Assembly: GCF_016651255.1 (NCBI RefSeq)
Contig: NZ_JAEKEG010000076.1
Location: forward strand, 1-49,554
DNA from: Pseudomonas sp. TH10
Lineage (GTDB): Bacteria > Pseudomonadota > Gammaproteobacteria > Pseudomonadales > Pseudomonadaceae
Length of the DNA: 49,554 nt
Direction of reading: 5' to 3'
The notes under the pieces are model-generated. The model was given only the letters and a program-made list of their open reading frames with translations. It was not told the DNA's origin and ran no database searches. Positions 49,028-49,554 of the stretch are shown in pieces. The translations under genes and the position numbers were made by a program. Each line of letters starts with the position of its first letter. Position 1 is the stretch's first letter.

Positions 49028-49103
49028 CATCGCGAGCAAGCTGTGCTCCCACAGTGGCAATCCCAGAGTGACTAGCTGAGGGAGCAACGCTTGCTCGCGA
49101 TGG
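49028..49103. repeat. REP pair (GCGAGCAAGC type)
   Basis: ATCGCGAGCAAGCTGTGCTC and GGGAGCAACGCTTGCTCGCG face each other over about 40 bases in the gap between the RidA-like and DUF1028 genes. Confidence 0.8.
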
Positions 49104-49117
49104 CCGCGCCGCGGTCT

Positions 49118-49534
49118 TTACTGCGGAATTACTGCAATCACATCAATCTCCATCAACCACTGCGGTTGCCCCAACGCTGACACCACCAACCCGGTCGAAA
49201 TCGGAAACACCCCTTTGAGCCACTTGCCGACTTCCCCATACACCGCCTCGCGATAACGCGGGTCGATCAGGTACGTGGTGGTCTTGACGATGTGACTCAT
49301 GTCGCTGCCGGCTTCTTCCAGCAGTTGCTTGACGTTGCGCATGGCCTGTTCGGCCTGCGCGCGAGGATCGCCGAGGCCCACCAGATTGCCGTCGAAGTCT
49401 GTGCCGACCTGGCCCCGCACATACACGGTGTTGCCGGCACGGACGGCCTGGCAGAGGTCGTTGTCCAGGGTCTGGTTCGGGTAGGTGTCTTTGGTGTTGA
49501 ACATGCGAATACGGGTGTGGGTTGGCGTGCTCAT
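49118..49534 (-). CDS. RidA/YjgF-family protein
   Basis: This 138-residue RidA-superfamily protein has NTVYVRGQVGTDFDGNLVGL, AEQAMRNVKQLLEEAGSDMS and the terminal LMEIDVIAVIPQ. The key Arg of deaminating RidA (in the usual C-terminal R-x-x-V-E segment) is not present: the segment here is GQPQWLMEIDVIAV. It therefore belongs to a Rid subgroup and may be a hydrolase-like or binding variant. CAGGAG lies before the ATG. It is the first gene seen of the leftward operon with DUF1028, ArgE-like and perhaps the permease. Confidence 0.88.
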   Translation of the reverse strand: MSTPTHTRIRMFNTKDTYPNQTLDNDLCQAVRAGNTVYVRGQVGTDFDGNLVGLGDPRAQAEQAMRNVKQLLEEAGSDMSHIVKTTTYLIDPRYREAVYGEVGKWLKGVFPISTGLVVSALGQPQWLMEIDVIAVIPQ

Positions 49535-49554
49535 GTGCAGCTCCTGAACAGGGA

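Overview
The window looks like chromosomal DNA of a fluorescent-group Pseudomonas. It has high GC content, several intergenic REP/REPIN families with the GTAGGAGCTGC and GTGGGAGC cores seen in Pseudomonas, a GTG-started Lrp regulator, and a Puu-type polyamine cluster arranged as in that genus. There is no phage, insertion sequence or CRISPR array. The only RNA gene is a tRNA-Ser(TGA).

Layout. 1-12.7 kb is an organosulfur-type scavenging operon on the + strand: a DszC/SfnB-like flavin enzyme (cut by the window edge), an NtaA/DszA-type flavin monooxygenase, an aldo-keto reductase, an oligopeptide-type ABC permease and fused ATPase, a lipoprotein binding protein with a second complete ABC importer, and a second SfnB-like enzyme ended by a terminator. 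12.7-16.9 kb carries a lipid/multidrug-type ABC exporter and a TonB-dependent receptor preceded by a near-perfect sigma-54 promoter. 17-31 kb is mixed housekeeping: a CHASE4-GGDEF-EAL protein, a lysine-rich protein, tRNA-Ser, a Bax-inhibitor-1/YccA protein, a YceK-like lipoprotein, a divergent Lrp regulator and EamA exporter, a FUSC protein, a GapN-like dehydrogenase, a diguanylate cyclase, a stand-alone PheRS-like ligase, and a divergent DHA2 MFS exporter and LysR regulator. 31-34 kb holds small hypothetical genes, a lipoprotein, a DUF1428 protein and ThpR. 34-45 kb is a polyamine module: potG-potH-potI-potF importer, puuD, and divergent puuA, puuC, puuB, puuR. 45-49.5 kb is a catabolic operon read leftward: RidA-like protein, DUF1028 protein, ArgE-like deacylase and NCS1 permease.

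How the parts work together. In the first module, the TonB receptor and the two ABC importers would bring in sulfur compounds; the reduced-flavin monooxygenases would cleave them to release sulfite. The polyamine module would import putrescine, gamma-glutamylate it (PuuA), oxidise it (PuuB, PuuC) and release GABA (PuuD) under PuuR control.

A major caveat is that at least ten genes carry single-base frameshifts, almost all of them one base missing from a run of four to seven identical bases. Restoring that base gives full-length, family-typical proteins in every case. This looks like systematic homopolymer undercalling in the assembly rather than gene decay, so these genes are annotated as intact CDS with the lesion noted.
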